Origin: Kutzneria buriramensis
GTDB lineage: Bacteria > Actinomycetota > Actinomycetes > Mycobacteriales > Pseudonocardiaceae
DNA: 64,000 nt
Direction: 5' to 3'
Assembly (NCBI RefSeq): GCF_003387475.1
Contig: NZ_QUNO01000028.1
Span: 1 to 64,000, forward strand
How positions within the stretch are numbered: the first letter of the stretch is position 1; each line of letters starts with the position of its first letter. Below are positions 42,582 to 51,159 of the stretch, in pieces. The translations under genes were made by a program, and so were the position numbers. Under the pieces are notes generated by a model. That model was given only the letters and a program-made list of their open reading frames with translations, ran no database searches and was not told the origin of the DNA.

Positions 42582-42902
42582 CTACAGCAGGGTGTCCTCG
42601 ACAACGTCGGCGAATGCGATCATGAAGCCGCCGGTGGCGTGCTCACGGGTGGCGCCGACCAGGCTGCCCGCCGCCGCGGCGGCGGCGCTGGCCGCGGCGT
42701 AGTCGACGAAGTACAGGTCCAGCAAGCGGTACGCCGGGGTCGGGCTGCCGTCCTCCTTCGGCCAGACCGTCGACGCCTGGAGCCGAATCAGGCCGGGGAG
42801 CTGCCGCGCCAGCGCGAGCTGGTCGGGGTAGGCGGCCTCGAAGGCGGCCGGGTCGGTGGGGTTGGAATAGACGAAGCTGATCTTCGTCGGCCTGTCCGAC
42901 AT
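42582..42902 (-). CDS. EthD-family small protein
   Basis: A 106-residue dimeric alpha+beta-barrel protein: KISFVYSNPTDPAAFEAAYP, then LARQLPGLIRLQAS, YRLLDLYFVDYAAASAAAAA and a C-terminal GGFMIAFADVVE. EthD members support cytochrome P450 ether degradation or polyketide tailoring. Here it converges on the ABM-like gene with only a 37-bp gap, and both have the ferredoxin-like fold. No P450 is adjacent (the nearest is at 52.7 kb). Confidence 0.85.
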   Translation of the reverse strand: MSDRPTKISFVYSNPTDPAAFEAAYPDQLALARQLPGLIRLQASTVWPKEDGSPTPAYRLLDLYFVDYAAASAAAAAAGSLVGATREHATGGFMIAFADVVEDTLL

Positions 42903-43021
42903 GGTGCGGTTGTCCTTCTGGTCGAGTTGTACAGCGTCCGGTGACGATGTCCCGGTGCAGTCGAGTCAACTCGCCGGGAACCGCCGGCACCACGCAGAAC
43001 AACACGCAGAAGTAGCCGCGA

Positions 43022-44287
43022 TCAGGTCCGCAGCCAAGACGTCACGGCCGCCGCCAACGCCTCGCGTTCGGCCGGGGATTCCTCCGCCTCGAGCCGCATG
43101 CGAGCAAACAGGCGGACCAGGTCGTGGAACCAGTACCGCCCAGCGGGACCGTCGAACAGCAGGCCGAGGTCGACGAGTTCGTCCAGGACATCCCACGCGA
43201 CCTCGACCGGCACCTCGCCGACGACACCGGCCAGGGTGGCGTCGAAGTCCGGGCTCGGCACGACGGCCAGCCGCCGAAACATCCGGCGGGCGTCCTCCGC
43301 GAGCTGCTCGTACGACATCGCGAACGCGGTGGCGATCTTCAGATCGCCGGCCTTGAACTGGTCGAGGCGGTGCTCCTCGTCCGCCAATCGCGCCACCAGT
43401 CCGGCGGCATCCCAGCCGAGCCGGCTGACCAGCCGGTTCCCGATGATCCGCAGCGCCAGCGGCATGCCCTCGCACAGCTGGACGAGCCGGTCGAGCGCCG
43501 GTTCCTGGTCGGCGGCGCGCTCGCCCAGGATCCCGGTCAGCAGCTCGGTGGCCTCCGGCGACGACAGCGGGTCCAGGGCGAGCCGGCGTACGCCCTCCAA
43601 GCCGGCCAACAGCCGCCGGGCGGTGATCAGCGCCCGGCTCGCGCCGTCTCCCGGCAGCAGCGGGCGCACCTGTTCTTCCGACCCGGCGTTGTCCAGGACG
43701 ACCAGCGCGCGCCGGTCCCGCAACACCGATCGGTACACCGAAGCACGCCCCGCGACGTCCGCGGGGATCTGCTCATCGGCGACACCGAGGGCGCGCAGCA
43801 GCAGCCGCAACGCGTCGGTAGCGGCCGCCGGATTCGGCGACATGCCCAGCAGATCAACGAAAAACACCCCATCGGGAAAACTCGGCCGCAGGGTGTGGGC
43901 CGCCCGGACAGCGAGCGTGGTCTTCCCCATACCTCCCGAACCGGTGACGAGCCCCACCACGCCGGCGCCCTCCACGTGGGCCAGCTCGCGCACCCAGGCC
44001 AGTTCCGCGGCACGGCCGGCGAAGTCGTCGACCAGCCGGGGCAGTTCGCACAGGCGGGCCGGGCGCGTCCAGTGGTCCCGCAGCCGGCCGTCACGCGCCA
44101 GCTCGACGAATTCCTTGCAGGAATCCCCTTCCAGGGCAAGCGCGTCGGCCAGGGCGGTGACCGTACGGTGCTGAGGCCCCCTGCTCCGCCCGCGTTCCAT
44201 GTCCGACAAGGTCCGCGCGCTGACCCCCGACGCCTCGGCCAACTGCTCCAGCGTCAACCGCGCCGCGCGTCGATGACCGCGCAGCAC
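43022..44287 (-). CDS. HTH-NB-ARC regulatory ATPase (AfsR-like without SARP domain)
   Basis: A 421-residue protein. The N-terminal Xre-type helix-turn-helix reads RRAARLTLEQLAEASGVSARTLSDMERGR. The NB-ARC core has GLVTGSGGMGKTTLAVRAAH (P-loop), RRALVVLDNAGSEEQVRPLLPG (Walker B), ALITARRLL, and EGMPLALRIIGNRL (GLPL-like). A winged-helix part, AMSYEQLAEDARRMFRRLAV, and a FHDLVRLFARMR helix end the protein, without TPR repeats. These STAND regulators switch on ATP binding in response to unknown signals. The GTG 44287 start is provisional, since homologues begin a few residues earlier. It is third in a coupled minus-strand operon, 54 bp after the preceding gene. Confidence 0.85.
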   Translation of the reverse strand: MLRGHRRAARLTLEQLAEASGVSARTLSDMERGRSRGPQHRTVTALADALALEGDSCKEFVELARDGRLRDHWTRPARLCELPRLVDDFAGRAAELAWVRELAHVEGAGVVGLVTGSGGMGKTTLAVRAAHTLRPSFPDGVFFVDLLGMSPNPAAATDALRLLLRALGVADEQIPADVAGRASVYRSVLRDRRALVVLDNAGSEEQVRPLLPGDGASRALITARRLLAGLEGVRRLALDPLSSPEATELLTGILGERAADQEPALDRLVQLCEGMPLALRIIGNRLVSRLGWDAAGLVARLADEEHRLDQFKAGDLKIATAFAMSYEQLAEDARRMFRRLAVVPSPDFDATLAGVVGEVPVEVAWDVLDELVDLGLLFDGPAGRYWFHDLVRLFARMRLEAEESPAEREALAAAVTSWLRT

Positions 44288-44341
44288 TTCCCCGAAACCC
44301 CGATGCCCAGTGATGGACGCACCATATCGGACGGTCGCGGC

Positions 44342-45355
44342 TCAGCGTCGGCCGAACCGGAACCAACGACGCCCACGCCGGTCGGGCGCATACGACCGGG
44401 CCAGCTCCTGCAACTCCCGGATGCGCTCGGCCGGCACGGGTTCCGGCTCCTCCTGCCGCACGTTCACGAGCACGGCGGCCGCCAGCTCGGTCACGTGCGC
44501 ATCCAGCCACGGACACGCCAGCACCAACTCCGTCAGCGACTCCAGGATCGTCACGGGCCGCGTATGGCTGGCCTTCTCGGCCTCGATCCACCGCATCGCC
44601 ACCGTCGTGCCCGCATCACGCCGGAGCGCCGGATCCGCCCACGCCGCAGCGACCATCGCGAAGGCGGCGGCCTCGGTGATCCAGTCCTCGGGACCCAGGC
44701 ACAACTCCGTCAGCACCTGCGCCCGGTGCGAACCGCGCCAGGGGTGCTCGACACCGTGCCACGCGATGCCGAGGCAGGCCATCACCTGCACGGACCTGAT
44801 CCACACGTCGGGCCGCCGCTGGTGGTGCTCGTCCGGCGCCGGCGGATGCACCAGCACGCCGAGCAGGTCGTCGAGGGAGACGTCGGCCAGCACAGCTGCC
44901 CGCTCATGGACGGCGAGAATGTCCGGCCACGCCGGCACGGCCGCCGCACGCACCAGAGCCGCGAGCTCCGGTGACGGCGGCTTCACCGCGGCACGAGGCA
45001 GCATTCCCTTGTACTGCCACACCGCGACGCCGGCGCCCGGGTACAGCGGCTTGCGGGCATCCGGCTCGTCCACACCCTGCGGATGGAACTCCGCCCGCGG
45101 GAACACCATGTGGAACGCCAGCTGCGCGCTGGGCGGCTCGATCGTCGACGGCACCACCTGGAGCGGCGAATCGGAACCGTCGGGATACCGCTCCAGGAAC
45201 TGGTACATCACGTCGACGGCGGCCTCGGTCGCGGCCGGAATCTTCCCCAGCCACCACCGGCCCCGGCTCCGCTCCGCCAACTCGGCGGCGACGCCATCGT
45301 TCGGCGCCTCCCGAAACTGGTCCGCCAACGCCAGCACACCGGCGTGATCGCTCAT
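44342..45355 (-). CDS. hypothetical protein, conserved-looking, NB-ARC operon
   Basis: A 337-residue soluble protein with ATG 45355 directly after GGGGGAGGGAC. The N-terminus (SDHAGVLALADQFREAPNDGVAAELAERS) and much of the rest are helical; the C-terminal half, ILESLTELVLACPWLDAHVTELAAAVLVNV, suggests helical repeats. There is no signal peptide, TM or catalytic motif, and I do not recognise the family. It overlaps the preceding 58-residue ORF by ATGA and lies 54 bp before the NB-ARC regulator, so it probably works with that regulator. Confidence 0.7.
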   Translation of the reverse strand: MSDHAGVLALADQFREAPNDGVAAELAERSRGRWWLGKIPAATEAAVDVMYQFLERYPDGSDSPLQVVPSTIEPPSAQLAFHMVFPRAEFHPQGVDEPDARKPLYPGAGVAVWQYKGMLPRAAVKPPSPELAALVRAAAVPAWPDILAVHERAAVLADVSLDDLLGVLVHPPAPDEHHQRRPDVWIRSVQVMACLGIAWHGVEHPWRGSHRAQVLTELCLGPEDWITEAAAFAMVAAAWADPALRRDAGTTVAMRWIEAEKASHTRPVTILESLTELVLACPWLDAHVTELAAAVLVNVRQEEPEPVPAERIRELQELARSYAPDRRGRRWFRFGRR

Positions 45356-45528
45356 GCCCGTCCCTCCCCCGTTCCCGTCGAGGAGAATATCGGGCCCTGG
45401 ACGCCCACCGGTTCCAAGGCCGGCACCCGGCAGAATCCGACCGCCATTCCGAACCAGAAGTCCCAGAACGCCGGCCCCGCCAACAACTTCCACGTGACTT
45501 CCCCGGCCGACCGGCCACCTTCCGGCAT
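45352..45528 (-). CDS. 58-residue coupled small protein
   Basis: ATG 45528 has GGAGGGCGAA right before it, and the ORF ends with TGA overlapping the next ATG (ATGA). The product MPEGGRSAGEVTWKLLAGPA, then FWDFWFGMAVGFCRVPALEP, has an aromatic-rich amphipathic centre that could associate with membrane. Strong ribosome site plus overlap make it a real gene, probably needed to translate the downstream hypothetical protein. No family recognised. Confidence 0.65.
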   Translation of the reverse strand: MPEGGRSAGEVTWKLLAGPAFWDFWFGMAVGFCRVPALEPVGVQGPIFSSTGTGEGRA

Positions 45529-45642
45529 TTCGCCCTCCACGGATTCGCGTGTCCCGCACGGCTGACCAGCCGCACCCCACACACGAGTCCGTGCCCACCC
45601 CGGCCCGCTTGTCCTCGTACCCCGACCCCATCACCCACAGCG

Positions 45643-46098
45643 CTACTGGGGCCCGTCCGGCGGGGTGAGCAGAACGACCGGGATTTCGCGGCCGGTATTC
45701 TGCGCGTACTCGGCGTAGAGCGGGAACACGGCCACCATCTGCTCCCACAGGTTCGCTCGCTCGGCCGGAGACACGACGCGGGCGCTGGCGGTGAACCGGC
45801 GAGTGCCGACCTGCACGCCGACGCTCGGGTCCGCCGCGAGGTTCATGAACCAGGCCGGATCCTGCTCGGCGCCGCCCTTGGAGGCGACGACGACGTACTC
45901 GCCGCCCGAGGTGCCGTAGATCAGGCAGGTGCGGCGAGGGGTGCCGGTGCGACGCCCGGTCGTGGCGAGCACGAGCGTGCGCAGGCCGTCGCGCTCGTGG
46001 CCTTCCGTGCCGCCCGAGGCCAGGTACGTGCGGGTGTGCTCGGCGACCCAGTCCCACTGCGAGTCGGTGGCGCGATCGAGGTCCTCGGCGGTGGCCAT
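45643..46098 (-). CDS. F420-dependent nitroreductase-family (DDN-like) oxidoreductase
   Basis: A 151-residue split-barrel protein from ATG 46098 (GGAAGGA eight bases upstream). It has the DDN signature LRTLVLATTGRRTGTPRRTCLIYG, then EYVVVASKGGAEQDPAWFMNL, VGVQVGTRRFTASARVVSPAERA and VFPLYAEYAQ...REIPVVLL. This family binds deazaflavin F420 and reduces quinones or nitroaromatics. It lies 92 bp after a TetR gene on the same strand. Confidence 0.9.
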   Translation of the reverse strand: MATAEDLDRATDSQWDWVAEHTRTYLASGGTEGHERDGLRTLVLATTGRRTGTPRRTCLIYGTSGGEYVVVASKGGAEQDPAWFMNLAADPSVGVQVGTRRFTASARVVSPAERANLWEQMVAVFPLYAEYAQNTGREIPVVLLTPPDGPQ

Positions 46099-46190
46099 GG
46101 CGCTGTCCTTCCGGTCGGTGATGCGGCCACGCCGGCCGCATCCGCCCCTGGGACGGAGCCGCCGAGCCGTTCTCGACATCCCCGCGCGGA

Positions 46191-46769
46191 TCAACCGAGC
46201 GATGCGCTCGCGGCCCGTAGTTCGTCGAGGGCTTTCCGCAGGTGGGCGGCGAAGCCGTCCTCGGCGGCGCGGTCGCTTTCCGACCACTCGATGTACCCCC
46301 GCTTGAAGGCGAGGACGCCGAGCTCGCTGGCGAGGGCGGCGGTCGGATCGGGCACGCCGCGAGCGACCAGGGCGGCGGTCATCGCGGCCGCGAGGCTGAC
46401 GCTCTTGAGGGCGTCGCGCTCCTGGAGTTCGGTGCTGGCGGCGACGGCGGCCTTCAGGCGCGGGGCGAGCTCCCGGCTCATCGGGCCCATCGCGGTCGAG
46501 GCCCGCTCCAGGCCGGCGGCGACCGCCTCGAGCGGGCTGGCGCCGGCCGGGGCCTCGGCGATGCCCTCGCTCAACAGCCGGCTCAGCGTCTCCTGCCCGG
46601 CGACCAGCAGCTCGCGCTTGTCGGGGAAGTGCCGGAAGAAGGTGCTCTTGGTGACGCCGGCGCGCTCGGCGATCTGCGCGACCGTCGTGGCGTCGTACCC
46701 CTGCTCGGTGAACAGGTCGACGGCCGCCATGACCAGGCGTTCGCGCGCTCCCGGCTCCCATCGACCCAT
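46191..46769 (-). CDS. TetR-family repressor
   Basis: A 192-residue regulator: RLVMAAVDLFTEQGYDATTVAQIAERAGVTKSTFFRHFPDKRELL is the canonical TetR helix-turn-helix (residues about 11-56), followed by an all-helical ligand domain. The divergent epimerase gene starts 85 bp away, with two palindromic operators between, so it probably represses its own gene, the DDN-like gene behind it and the epimerase gene. Inducer unknown. Confidence 0.92.
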   Translation of the reverse strand: MGRWEPGARERLVMAAVDLFTEQGYDATTVAQIAERAGVTKSTFFRHFPDKRELLVAGQETLSRLLSEGIAEAPAGASPLEAVAAGLERASTAMGPMSRELAPRLKAAVAASTELQERDALKSVSLAAAMTAALVARGVPDPTAALASELGVLAFKRGYIEWSESDRAAEDGFAAHLRKALDELRAASASLG

Positions 46770-46784
46770 GCCGTCATACTAGGC

Positions 46785-46837
46785 GATGGGACTTTTGTCC
46801 CATCACTCTGGTACGGTGACGGGACAAGAGTCCCATC
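46785..46837. promoter_or_regulatory. paired palindromic operators for the TetR regulator
   Basis: GATGGGAC-TTTT-GTCCCATC (46785-46804) is a perfect 8-bp inverted repeat. A second copy, GACGGGAC-AAGA-GTCCCATC, lies at 46818-46837. Starts are 33 bp apart, about three helical turns, between the divergent TetR and epimerase genes. Confidence 0.75.
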
Positions 46838-46854
46838 ACTCGCGGGAGAGTTCC

Positions 46855-47736
46855 ATGCGCGTCTTCATCACCGGCGGCACCGGTCTGATCGGGTCCGCCG
46901 TCGTCGCCGAGCTGCTGAGCAACGGCCACTCCGTCCTCGCACTCGCCCGCTCCGACGCCTCCGCCCAGGCCGCCACGGCGGCCGGCGCCGAGCCGATCCG
47001 CGGCGGTCTGGCCGATCTGGACGTCCTGCGCACCGCCGCCGCCCAGGCCGACGGCGTGATCCACCTGGCCTTCGCCAACGACTTCAGCAGCCCCGAGGCC
47101 GTCGCGAACGCGGTCGCCGAGGAAAGCGCCGCCGTCGCCGCCCTCGGCGAGGCCCTGGTCGGCAGCGGTCGGCCCTTCGTCGTCTGCTCCGGCACGCCCG
47201 CAGTGCCGGGCCGCGCCTCCACCGAGGCCGACTCGGTTCCGAGCGAGGGTCCGGTCGGCGGTCGCGGCCGCACCGTGGCCGGGGTTCTGGACCTGGCCTC
47301 GCGCGGCGTCCGGAGCTCGGCCGTCCGCCTGCCGCGGACCGTCCACAACGAGGGCGCGGGCGGGTTCGCCGGCGTGCTGACCGGGATTGCCCGCCGGAGT
47401 GGAGTTTCCGGCTACCCCGGCGACGGCACGCAGCGCTGGCCGGCCGTGCACGCCCTCGATGCCGCCGTCCTGTTCCGACTCGCCCTGGAGCGCGCGGACG
47501 CCGGCACCTCCTGGCACGCCGTCGCCGACGAGGGCGACCAGGTGCGCGACATCGCGGCCGTCATCGGCCGGCGGCTGGGCCTGCCCGTCGAGTCCGTGCC
47601 GGTGGAGACCTACGGCCCGCTCGGCGTCATCTTCGCCGCCGACCAGCCCTCGTCCAGCGCCCACACCCGGCAGGCGCTCGACTGGGAGCCGAAGCACCCG
47701 AGCCTGCTGGCGGACCTGGAGAACATCCAGCCCTGA
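46855..47736 (+). CDS. NAD(P)-dependent epimerase/dehydratase
   Basis: A 293-residue extended-SDR protein from ATG 46855 (GGGAGAG upstream): RVFITGGTGLIGSAVVAELL (Rossmann Gly-rich motif), ADGVIHLAF, VVCSGTPAVPG, and a late RQALDWEPKHPSLLADLEN typical of SDR_a5/NmrA-like members. The usual YxxxK catalytic pair is not obvious, so it may bind NAD(P) or work as a quinone or oxidative-stress reductase rather than a sugar epimerase. It is controlled with the DDN-like gene by the adjacent TetR. Confidence 0.85.
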   Translation: MRVFITGGTGLIGSAVVAELLSNGHSVLALARSDASAQAATAAGAEPIRGGLADLDVLRTAAAQADGVIHLAFANDFSSPEAVANAVAEESAAVAALGEALVGSGRPFVVCSGTPAVPGRASTEADSVPSEGPVGGRGRTVAGVLDLASRGVRSSAVRLPRTVHNEGAGGFAGVLTGIARRSGVSGYPGDGTQRWPAVHALDAAVLFRLALERADAGTSWHAVADEGDQVRDIAAVIGRRLGLPVESVPVETYGPLGVIFAADQPSSSAHTRQALDWEPKHPSLLADLENIQP

Positions 47737-47800
47737 TTGCTGGCGGCCTCGCGCCCGTGGTTGTCTGGGCCCGCGGCAACATCAAGGGTGAGGGCGTCGG

Positions 47801-49435
47801 ATGATCGTCGATCTGGTCGTTGAGAACGGGCGAATCCACACCGGCGACCCGGAAACGCCCATTGTCGACGCACTGGCCGTCCTCGGCGGACGCGTCGTCG
47901 CCAGCGGCGCGGACGTCGAGGCTCTCCAGGCCCGTGACCGGGTCGACGCGCGCGGCCACGCGGTGCTGCCCGGCTTCAACGACGCGCACGCGCACAGTGT
48001 CTGGTTCGGCATGACGTTGCTGGAGACCGATCTCACCGCGGTGCAGTCCCTGGACGACGTGTACCGCACGATCGGGGACCGTGCCCGGGACGGCGGCCCC
48101 GATGACTGGATCATCGCCTCCGGCTTCAACCCCGTCCTGCTCCGCGGCGCGGTCCCGGACCGTGACGTGCTCGACCGGGTCAGCGGCGGCCGGCCGGTCT
48201 GGATCAAGCACGCCTCCGGCCACTCCTGCCAGCTCAACGGCGAGGGCCTGCGCCGCACCGCGGTGGGCGACCATCTCCACCAGGAGATCGACGGCGGCCG
48301 GATCGTCCTGGATGCGACCGGGCGACCCACCGGCGTCCTGGAGGAACGGGCGATGGCGTTCGTGCAGGACGTGCTGCTTCCCTACCGGTTGGACACGATC
48401 GAACGGGCCCTCGACCTGGCCACCGCGCAGTACGCCCGGGAGGGGCTGACCAGCGTCACCGACGCAGGTGTCGCCGGCGGCTGGATCGGGCACGCGCCGG
48501 GCGAGCTGGCGGCGTACCAGAACGCCCTGGAGCAGGGCGTGCTGCGCACCCGTATGCAGGTCATGCCGGTCATCGACGCGCTGTCCGCCCTGCCCGGGCA
48601 CGCCGACGAACCCGCCCGCCTCGGCCTCGGCGCCGGCGTCCGCACGGGATGGGGTGATGACCGGCTGCAACTCGGCCCCGTCAAGGTCTTCACCGACGGA
48701 TCGATCCTCGGCCGCACCGCCAGCATGAGCGACCACTACGAGGGCTGCCCCGACAACCACGGCTACCTCCAGGAGGACGAGGAATCCCTGCGCCGCCGGG
48801 TCCTGGACGCCTATGCCGCCAGCTGGTCGCTGGCGCTGCATGCGGTTGGCGACGCCGCACTAGACGTCGCGCTGGACATCATCGAGGAGGCGATCGCGCG
48901 GCACGGCCGACGCGGCGTGCCGAACCGGGTGGAACACGGCACGGTCGTACGGCCCGACCAGGTCGCCAGGCTCGCCGAGCTCGGGGTCGCCTGCGTCGTG
49001 CAGCCGAACTTCATCCCCGCGTTCGGCGAAGGCATGCGACGGGCCATCGGGGACGGCCGCAGCACCTGGTCCCATCGCGCCCGCAGCCTGCTCGACGCCG
49101 GCCTGCCGGTCGCGCTCAGCTCCGACCGCCCCGTCGCACCCGGCGCTCCCCTCGGCGGGATCCAGGCGTTCGTCGAACGTCTGACCGAGGAGGGACTGCC
49201 TTACGCACCAGCGGAACGCCTCACCGTCGAGGAGGCTGTCCGCGCCGCCACCGAGGGCTCCAGCCGAGTCACCGGCCAGCAGGACGGCAAGGGGCGCCTG
49301 GTGCCCGGGCAGCTCGCCGACATGGTCTTCCTCGCCGAGCACCCCGCGGACGTCGCGGTGCACGACATCCACGCCATCCCGGTGCTGGCGACCGCGGTCG
49401 GCGGCGTCTTCACGCACCGGCAGGGCGGGATTTGA
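47801..49435 (+). CDS. YtcJ-like amidohydrolase
   Basis: A 544-residue metal-dependent hydrolase of the amidohydrolase_3 branch: VLPGFNDAHAHSVWFGM (metal-binding HxH), VWIKHASGHSCQLN, KVFTDGSILGRTASMSDHY, LALHAVGDAALDVALDII (His), NRVEHGTVVRPDQVARLA (His) and PVALSSDRPVAPG (Asp). This branch includes N-acyl and amide hydrolases (dehydro-amide, exoenzyme regulator AepA). It starts 64 bp after the epimerase gene; co-transcription is possible. Cytoplasmic; natural substrate unknown. Confidence 0.9.
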   Translation: MIVDLVVENGRIHTGDPETPIVDALAVLGGRVVASGADVEALQARDRVDARGHAVLPGFNDAHAHSVWFGMTLLETDLTAVQSLDDVYRTIGDRARDGGPDDWIIASGFNPVLLRGAVPDRDVLDRVSGGRPVWIKHASGHSCQLNGEGLRRTAVGDHLHQEIDGGRIVLDATGRPTGVLEERAMAFVQDVLLPYRLDTIERALDLATAQYAREGLTSVTDAGVAGGWIGHAPGELAAYQNALEQGVLRTRMQVMPVIDALSALPGHADEPARLGLGAGVRTGWGDDRLQLGPVKVFTDGSILGRTASMSDHYEGCPDNHGYLQEDEESLRRRVLDAYAASWSLALHAVGDAALDVALDIIEEAIARHGRRGVPNRVEHGTVVRPDQVARLAELGVACVVQPNFIPAFGEGMRRAIGDGRSTWSHRARSLLDAGLPVALSSDRPVAPGAPLGGIQAFVERLTEEGLPYAPAERLTVEEAVRAATEGSSRVTGQQDGKGRLVPGQLADMVFLAEHPADVAVHDIHAIPVLATAVGGVFTHRQGGI

Positions 49436-49500
49436 TTCGCGTTGCCCGACCCCGGAAACGGTGGCACGGTCGTGGTGTTGCAGCTGCGACCGGAGCGACG

Positions 49501-51159
49501 ATGACGGTCACCCGTGGGCATATCCGCCGGGGCGGCGTGCGGACGAGCGACGCGCCGCCGGCCGGTGGCTGGGTTGATTGGCTGCGTCGGCACGGGCGAT
49601 GGCCTGTCGTGGCGGCGCTGCTGGCTCAGCTGGCGGTCGCGATGATCACGGTGGCGGTGCAGCAGTCGCCGACGACCGACGAGCCGGTGTACGTGGGCAC
49701 GGCGGTCGTCTACCTGGAGCAGCACAGCCTCCGCTACAACCCCGAGCATCCGCCGCTGGGCAAGTTGGTCATCGCGGCCGGGGTTGCCTTCGCGCACCCC
49801 CGGCTCGATCCGGCCTTCGTGGGTGACGAGACGCAGCTGGGCCGAAAGGTGCTGTACGAGTCCGGCAACGACCCGGCGCGGCTGATGCTGTTCGCCCGGC
49901 TGCCGGTGATCGTGCTGACGCTGTTGTTCGGGCTGGTCGTCTTCGCCTTCGCCAGCGATCTGGTCGGCCCCGTCGGCGGATTGCTGGCGCTCGGCCTCTA
50001 CACGTTCTCACCGGACGTCATCGCGCACGGGTCGTTGGCGACGCTCGACGTGCCGGTGGCGGGATTCCTGTTGACGTCGGTCTGGCTGCTGTGGCGAGCC
50101 CGACGCCGTCCCACGCTGTGTCTCCCGCTCGCGGGAATCGCCCTCGGCGCGGCGGTGGCCACGAAGATGATCGCCCTTGCCGCGGTGCCGGTGCTGCTGC
50201 CGCTGGCCGCGCTCTCCATGTGGCATGCCCACCGCACGGTCCGGCTCGCGGCAGTGGCAACAGTCGCCGTGGCGGTGATCGCGATCGCCGTGGTGTGGGC
50301 GTCCTACCTCGCGGTGGATCCGTTGCTGCGCTGGGAAACGCCGCCGAACCTGCCCGCGGCCCACGGTCTGGGCACGCTCGTCGACTGGCTGCCGTTGCCC
50401 AAGCCGTACCGGGACGGGATGCGGCTCCAGTTCGGACTCGAGGACCAGGTGTGGGGCGGCTTCCTGTTCGGCCGGCACTACGTCGGCGCCCTCTGGTACT
50501 ACCTGCCGGCCGCGCTGCTGGTGAAGGCGCCGCTGGGAATGCTGGCGCTGTGGCTGGCCGGCGCGGTCGTGCTGGTGGCGGTCCCGCGCCTGCGCCCCAC
50601 AGCGCCCTACCTGCTCGCGCCGACCGCCGCGCTGATGGCCGCGACCATGACCAGCAACCGCGACCTCGGCGTCCGGTACGTGATCTTCGTGCCGATGTTC
50701 CTGGCGGTCGCGGCGGCCGGTGTGGTCGTCCTCCGCCGGCGGTGGGTTCACATCGCGGCGGCGGTTCTGGTCGTCTTCGCGGCGGTGAGCTCGCTGCGGA
50801 CCTTCCCCTACTACCTGCCGTACTCGAACGAGGCGTTCGGCGGCCCGAGCCGGACCCATCTGAGCCTGCACGACTCCAACGTCGACTGGGGCCAGGATCT
50901 GGGCCGGCTGGCGGACCGGCTGAGGCAGCGCTACCCGGGCGACCGGGTCTGGCTCGTCTACAAGGGCGGCGGTCTGCCGTCGTACTACGGGATCCGCGCC
51001 GCCGACCCGCTCGCGGCCCCGCCGAACCAGGTGCACGGGCTGCTCGTCGTGTCGGATTCGGCCGTCGCCGAGGAGGACGACCGTCTCGTCGCGCTGATCG
51101 CCACCAGCACACCGATCGACGAGGTCGGCGACTCCATCACGATCTATCGCCGGCCATAG
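49501..51159 (+). CDS. multi-pass GT39/GT83-like glycosyltransferase
   Basis: A 552-residue membrane enzyme from ATG 49501 (GGAG six bases upstream). It has around 10-12 helices; the first (WPVVAALLAQLAVAMITVAV) is followed by the loop TTDEPVYVGTAVVYLEQHSLRYNPEHPPLGKL, whose early Asp-Glu and PEHPPL motifs are diagnostic of protein O-mannosyltransferase/ArnT-type enzymes using polyprenyl-phosphate sugars. A C-terminal extracytoplasmic part includes HDSNVDWGQDLGRLADRL. It likely glycosylates secreted or wall components. Its 3' end overlaps the convergent MFS gene by 23 bp. Confidence 0.88.
   Translation: MTVTRGHIRRGGVRTSDAPPAGGWVDWLRRHGRWPVVAALLAQLAVAMITVAVQQSPTTDEPVYVGTAVVYLEQHSLRYNPEHPPLGKLVIAAGVAFAHPRLDPAFVGDETQLGRKVLYESGNDPARLMLFARLPVIVLTLLFGLVVFAFASDLVGPVGGLLALGLYTFSPDVIAHGSLATLDVPVAGFLLTSVWLLWRARRRPTLCLPLAGIALGAAVATKMIALAAVPVLLPLAALSMWHAHRTVRLAAVATVAVAVIAIAVVWASYLAVDPLLRWETPPNLPAAHGLGTLVDWLPLPKPYRDGMRLQFGLEDQVWGGFLFGRHYVGALWYYLPAALLVKAPLGMLALWLAGAVVLVAVPRLRPTAPYLLAPTAALMAATMTSNRDLGVRYVIFVPMFLAVAAAGVVVLRRRWVHIAAAVLVVFAAVSSLRTFPYYLPYSNEAFGGPSRTHLSLHDSNVDWGQDLGRLADRLRQRYPGDRVWLVYKGGGLPSYYGIRAADPLAAPPNQVHGLLVVSDSAVAEEDDRLVALIATSTPIDEVGDSITIYRRP

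Noticed and set aside
42646-43005. A minus-strand frame overlapping the EthD gene
   Set aside because: It is the out-of-frame shadow of EthD; the EthD frame has the proper start and fold motifs.
51137-51159. Deliberate antisense regulation by the 23-bp overlap of the convergent GT and MFS genes
   Set aside because: Short 3' overlaps are common in compact GC-rich genomes; nothing here indicates regulation.
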